This document shows, in pieces, positions 61,213 through 64,000 of a DNA stretch of 64,000 nucleotides. The notes beneath the pieces were generated by a model, which did no database searches, was not told where the DNA came from, and saw only the letters and a program-made list of their open reading frames with translations. The stretch is from Brooklawnia propionicigenes (GTDB lineage: Bacteria; Actinomycetota; Actinomycetes; Propionibacteriales; Propionibacteriaceae), in assembly GCF_030297015.1 (NCBI RefSeq), contig NZ_AP028056.1, positions 62,001-126,000 on the forward strand, in the 5' to 3' direction. A program made the translations under genes and the position numbers. Within the stretch, counting starts at the first letter, position 1, and each line of letters opens with the position of its first letter.

Positions 61213-61779
61213 TCAGTTGGCCGCCCGCTGCTGACGGCGGCGGGACAGTTCGTCGTCCATCGGCTCCGCCGCGACCGCAGCGGTTCGCTCGCCGGGCAGT
61301 GCCAGCAGAGTACCTTCGATGTCTCGCCAGACCCCACCCAGGGCGATGGCGAACATACCCTGCCCGCCGCGCAGCAGGTCGATCACCTCATGATCGGTGG
61401 TGCATTCGTAGACCGAGATGCCATCGCTCATCAAGGTGACCTGTGAGAGGTCCTGGACACCACGCTCGCGCAGGTGATCGATGGCCGTGCGGATCTGCTG
61501 CAGTGAGATGCCGGCGTCCAGCAGTCGCTTGACGACCTTGAGCATCAGGATGTCCCGGAATGAATAAAGTCGCTGGGTGCCGGATCCGCCGGCGTCACGG
61601 ATCTCGGGAGTGACCAGGCCGGTACGCGCCCAGTAGTCGAGTTGCCGGTAGCTAATGCCCGCAACATTGCAGGCAACCGGTCCGCGGAACGCCAGGTCAT
61701 CGGGCAGGGGTCCGAAGTCGCCCTCGAACAGCGCATCTTGTGCGCTGACAACGCTCAGGCTCTCTTGGGGACTACTCAC
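61213..61779 (-). CDS. MerR-family regulator (Rv1830-type)
   Basis: This 188-residue protein has an N-terminal winged helix (ACNVAGISYRQLDYWARTGLVTPEIRDAGGSGTQRLYSFRDILMLK, read in order) and an effector helix (LLDAGISLQQIRTAIDHLRERG). A ~70-residue C-terminal domain follows, ending in a basic tail. It is the second MerR of the conserved block, like Mycobacterium Rv1830. No Cys pair typical of metal-sensing MerR is present. GTG 61779 is backed by GAGGAG. It precedes gcvP by 59 bases. Confidence 0.88.
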   Translation of the reverse strand: MSSPQESLSVVSAQDALFEGDFGPLPDDLAFRGPVACNVAGISYRQLDYWARTGLVTPEIRDAGGSGTQRLYSFRDILMLKVVKRLLDAGISLQQIRTAIDHLRERGVQDLSQVTLMSDGISVYECTTDHEVIDLLRGGQGMFAIALGGVWRDIEGTLLALPGERTAAVAAEPMDDELSRRRQQRAAN

Positions 61780-61911
61780 GGTGCTCTCCTCACGTGCCCT
61801 GCAGACCTGAACTCGCGCTCGACTACAGCTGTGTAACTACTCCGCTGCCTTTCAAACGGTAGGCGTGATCGAACCGGTGAGCAATCACCGCGGCCTCAAG
61901 GCTCTCGGCGT

Positions 61912-61927
61912 GTCCCGGCACCGGGAC
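61912..61927. repeat. 7-2-7 perfect inverted repeat between BFN and MerR genes
   Basis: GTCCCGG-CA-CCGGGAC is a perfect palindrome in the 186-base gap. No T-run follows on either strand, so it is more like an operator than a terminator. A MerR site would be longer, so the binding factor is unknown. Confidence 0.4.
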
Positions 61928-61965
61928 TCGACGCGATACGATCAAACACCGCTTGGCTTGCTGAT

Positions 61966-62427
61966 TCAGTTCTCGAAGTCGTCAGGGCTGATCTGGTCGA
62001 GAAACTCCCGGAACTTCTCCACCTCGTCCTCGGCGGGTTCGAAAAGCTCAACCCCTACTTGATCCAGCAGCTCGTCGGGACATTTGACCTTGAAACCGGA
62101 ACGCAACGCCAGTGCGACCACGTCGGATGGACGGGCGGTGATGGCATGGCCGTCCACCCACAGTTCGGCGTAGAACGTGCCGTCGGCGACCGTGGTGATG
62201 CGCCCCTCGAGGTCGACATGCCCCAGTTGCGACAGCACGTCGGCCATCAGATCGTGGGTCATCGGACGCGGCGGGACGATGCCCTCGAGCGCGTTGACGA
62301 TCGCTGATGCCTCAGCCGCGCCTATCCAGATCGGGAGATACCGTTGACCACCCGATTCCTTGAGCAACAGCATTGGTGCGTTGGAGGGCACCTCCACGCG
62401 TACTCCCATGATGTCGAGCTCTATCAC
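61966..62427 (-). CDS. Bifunctional nuclease (BFN/DUF151) family protein
   Basis: This 153-residue protein shows the BFN/DUF151 pattern: GVRVEVPSNAPMLLLKESGGQRYLPIWIGAAEASAI, DLMADVLSQLG and ARPSDVVALALRSG, with an acidic C-terminal helix (EPAEDEVEKFREFLDQ). Plant BFN1-like members show nuclease activity; the actinobacterial homologue (Rv1829) has no settled role. Minus-strand TAGACT lies 7 bases before GTG 62427. Confidence 0.9.
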   Translation of the reverse strand: MIELDIMGVRVEVPSNAPMLLLKESGGQRYLPIWIGAAEASAIVNALEGIVPPRPMTHDLMADVLSQLGHVDLEGRITTVADGTFYAELWVDGHAITARPSDVVALALRSGFKVKCPDELLDQVGVELFEPAEDEVEKFREFLDQISPDDFEN

Positions 62428-62434
62428 GCGACCC

Positions 62435-62440
62435 AGTCTA
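62435..62440 (-). promoter_or_regulatory. Probable -10 element, leaderless BFN gene
   Basis: Minus-strand TAGACT ends 7 bases before GTG 62427. Confidence 0.45.
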
Positions 62441-62454
62441 TCGGCGTCGCCCGA

Positions 62455-63165
62455 TCAGCCCTCCAACAGGGTGTAGATCATCGCGGCATGCGCATGCACC
62501 ACCAGCTGGCTGACCTCGTGCAAGGTCTGCGCGGGTTTGGCGCTGATCGCCAGATAGGGACGCACCGCCTGCTCGACCAGACCGGCCTCCCGTTCGGCGG
62601 CCTGCTTGATGGCGCGCATGTGACGGCTGTCCATGCCGTATTCCTGCAAGCGCCGGGCGACCACGCACACCGTGAGCGCCTCGCGTCCGTAGTAGATCGA
62701 ACCCCGTTTGGGCACCACCATCTGCTGACGCTCCAGCTCGATCAGGGTTGCCTCCGACAGGCCGCTGACCTGCAGGAGCTCGCGGCGGGTCAGCTTCATC
62801 GGGCGTTTCTGGGCCGGTCTCGGCGCTGTCGCCGGATCCTGCGGATCGGTCTCGGGTGCGGCCGACGCCGCCGAATTGGACGAGGCCGGAGATTCGATGG
62901 TCGGGGGCTCGATCCCGCGATCCATCATTTCGAGGTTCTGCCGGATCACCTTCAAGGGCAGATAGTGATCGCGCTGCATCCTCAGGATGTAGCGCAGCCG
63001 ATCGATGTCCGCCTCGGCATAGCGGCGGTATCCGGACGGCGCGCGCTCGGGCGAAACCAGGCCCTCGCTCTCCAGAAACCTGATCTTCGAAATAGAAATA
63101 TCCGGAAACTCGTTCTTGAGCAGCGGAAGGACCTGGCCGATGCTTCGCTTGGCCGGTGGCGGCAT
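62455..63165 (-). CDS. ftsR: FtsR-type MerR regulator
   Basis: This 236-residue MerR-like protein has an N-terminal domain SIGQVLPLLKNEFPDISISKIRFLESEGLVSPERAPSGYRRY (partly quoted), a long helix, a linker rich in Ala/Pro and a second helical domain (LTRRELLQVSGLSEATLIELERQQMV). It matches Mycobacterium Rv1828 and Corynebacterium FtsR, an activator of ftsZ. ATG 63165 overlaps the FHA stop by one base (TGATG), so the pair is coupled. Confidence 0.9.
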   Translation of the reverse strand: MPPPAKRSIGQVLPLLKNEFPDISISKIRFLESEGLVSPERAPSGYRRYAEADIDRLRYILRMQRDHYLPLKVIRQNLEMMDRGIEPPTIESPASSNSAASAAPETDPQDPATAPRPAQKRPMKLTRRELLQVSGLSEATLIELERQQMVVPKRGSIYYGREALTVCVVARRLQEYGMDSRHMRAIKQAAEREAGLVEQAVRPYLAISAKPAQTLHEVSQLVVHAHAAMIYTLLEG

Positions 63166-63656
63166 CAGCGCAGTCCGTGCTCGCTCACGAAGAACAGCAT
63201 CCGGAACTTGCCGATCTGTACCTCGTCGCCAGGACGCAACACAGCGGCCTGGTCGACCAGCGTGCGGTTGACGTACGTGCCGTTGAGACTGCCCTTGTCC
63301 ACCAGGCTTATCTGGCCGTCGCGCATCACGAACTCGGCGTGATCGCGTGAGACGGTGATGTCATCGAGGAAAATATCGGACTTCGGGCTACGGCCGGCCG
63401 TCACGATGTCCTTGTCGAGCAGGTAACGAGCTCCGACGTCAGGCCCGCGAGTGACGATCAGAAGAGCATTGCCGGCCGGCAGGGTGCTGAGCGCATCCGC
63501 GTCCTCGGCACTGATCTCCAGGGTGCGGGGGTCCTCTTCGGGCACGATGATCACGCGCGTTGTCTCGGACACCGACGCCGGTAGCGCGTTGCCGCACTTG
63601 GAGCAGAAGTTGCTCCCGACCGGGTTTGAGTGACCGCACTTGCTGCAATCGATCAT
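63165..63656 (-). CDS. FHA-domain protein of the GarA/OdhI group, with N-terminal zinc ribbon
   Basis: This 163-residue protein has a zinc ribbon (Cys4, Cys7, Cys18, Cys21), an ETT motif (Thr32, Thr33) and a C-terminal FHA domain with GRSPKSDIFLDDITVSRDHAEF and GSLNGTYVNR. In GarA and OdhI, unphosphorylated protein inhibits 2-oxoglutarate dehydrogenase, and phosphorylation of a Thr in ETT by Pkn kinases makes it bind itself. The zinc ribbon is not in those two. ATG 63656 is chosen from a longer frame because it starts at the ribbon. Function by homology and synteny. Confidence 0.9.
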   Translation of the reverse strand: MIDCSKCGHSNPVGSNFCSKCGNALPASVSETTRVIIVPEEDPRTLEISAEDADALSTLPAGNALLIVTRGPDVGARYLLDKDIVTAGRSPKSDIFLDDITVSRDHAEFVMRDGQISLVDKGSLNGTYVNRTLVDQAAVLRPGDEVQIGKFRMLFFVSEHGLR

Positions 63657-63750
63657 TATCGGAGGCTTTCTTGTCTGCGTGCCATCGGGGGAAGCCGATG
63701 GATGGTTGGGTGACAGTTTAGTCGAGCAGCGTGAGGCTGCGGGCAAACTC

Positions 63751-64000
63751 CTACTCGCCGATGTGCTCAGCGTAGGCGTCTTCGTCCAGTAGATCGTCCA
63801 ACTCGCTGGTATCGGCGAGTTCGACGTCGAACAACCAGCCTTCTCCGAATGGATCCTGGCCGATCAACTCGGGTTCATCGGCGACCGTCTCGTTGATCCT
63901 CACCACCACGCCAGAAACCGGCGCGAAGATGTCGGCAACCGACTTGGTCGACTCCAGCTCGCCGCAGCTGTCGCCTGCCACCACCGATGAACCGACCGTG
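63751..64000 (-). CDS. gcvH: Glycine cleavage system H protein, 3' part
   Basis: The last ~82 codons are present; the gene runs past the window's end. The lipoyl-accepting Lys is in GELESTKSVADIFAPVSG, followed by the standard ending GEGWLFDVELADTSELDDLL. The upstream codons in frame read TVGSSVVAGDSC, normal for GcvH. It carries the aminomethyl group from GcvP. It opens the conserved block in the window. Confidence 0.95.
   Translation of the reverse strand, partial: TVGSSVVAGDSCGELESTKSVADIFAPVSGVVVRINETVADEPELIGQDPFGEGWLFDVELADTSELDDLLDEDAYAEHIGE

Noticed and set aside
1-64000. CRISPR arrays, tRNA or rRNA genes, riboswitches
   Set aside because: No regularly spaced repeats, no cloverleaf or rRNA-like segments, and no recognised riboswitch core, including ahead of gcvP, were found by eye.

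Overview
The window is a high-GC actinobacterial chromosome segment. Its best taxonomic fit is the family Propionibacteriaceae. That is inferred from a PPi-dependent phosphofructokinase of the Propionibacterium type, a methylmalonyl-CoA decarboxylase/transcarboxylase-type biotin enzyme cluster, and the conserved actinobacterial order gcvH-FHA(garA/odhI)-ftsR-BFN-merR-gcvP. No tRNA, rRNA or CRISPR array was seen. Coding density is very high, and no gene-free stretch exceeds 300 bases except the decayed transposase region at about 14.0-14.7 kb.

Layout. 1-2.1 kb: end of a branched-chain amino acid (Liv) ABC operon with a CBS-ACT protein and its binding lipoprotein. 2.1-6.8 kb: YigZ/YaaA pair, a short UvrA paralogue, a DUF4203-like membrane protein. 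6.8-9.3 kb: metal-homeostasis locus with a truncated P-type ATPase, an ArsR repressor with a visible operator, and a CDF exporter. 9.4-14 kb: metallophosphoesterase, MFS, DUF1846, DUF4230-like protein. 14.1-16.2 kb: small accessory patch (transposase remnant plus a DUF222/HNH protein). 16.2-25 kb: AEC permease, PIG-L deacetylase, NIPSNAP-like protein, TrmO, two GPP34 paralogues around a DUF5671 protein, a frameshifted UroD-family gene, and an M20 peptidase. 25-28.7 kb: FtsX-type ABC exporter divergent from a soluble two-component pair, with a perfect 20-bp palindrome between them. 28.8-31.8 kb: GlnP-type permease carrying two nearly identical fused binding domains, plus GlnQ.

31.9-42.1 kb holds two convergent amidoligase-type loci. 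The first is DUF2126-transglutaminase, ATP-grasp/alpha-E fusion and transglutaminase. The second is ATP-grasp, alpha-E and a transglutaminase homologue that has lost its catalytic Cys and His. A PAC2 gene follows. 43-47.5 kb: ROK kinase, MFS, and a two-gene sulfolipid (SqdB-SqdX) pair. 47.7-51.4 kb: a four-gene, apparently complete Na+-translocating methylmalonyl-CoA decarboxylase. 51.4-58.3 kb: Hsp70-like protein, rhomboid protease, PP2C phosphatase, YciO, a TadE-like protein, PPi-PFK, and a YihY membrane protein. 58.3-64 kb: glycine cleavage and regulator block.

A recurring feature is a TAnnnT-like -10 hexamer placed exactly 6-7 bases before an ATG or GTG. This suggests that many transcripts here are leaderless, and it decides several start codons. 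The most interesting parts are the paired amidoligase loci with a pseudo-transglutaminase, the sulfolipid genes in a non-phototroph, and the tandem-duplicated GlnP binding domains.
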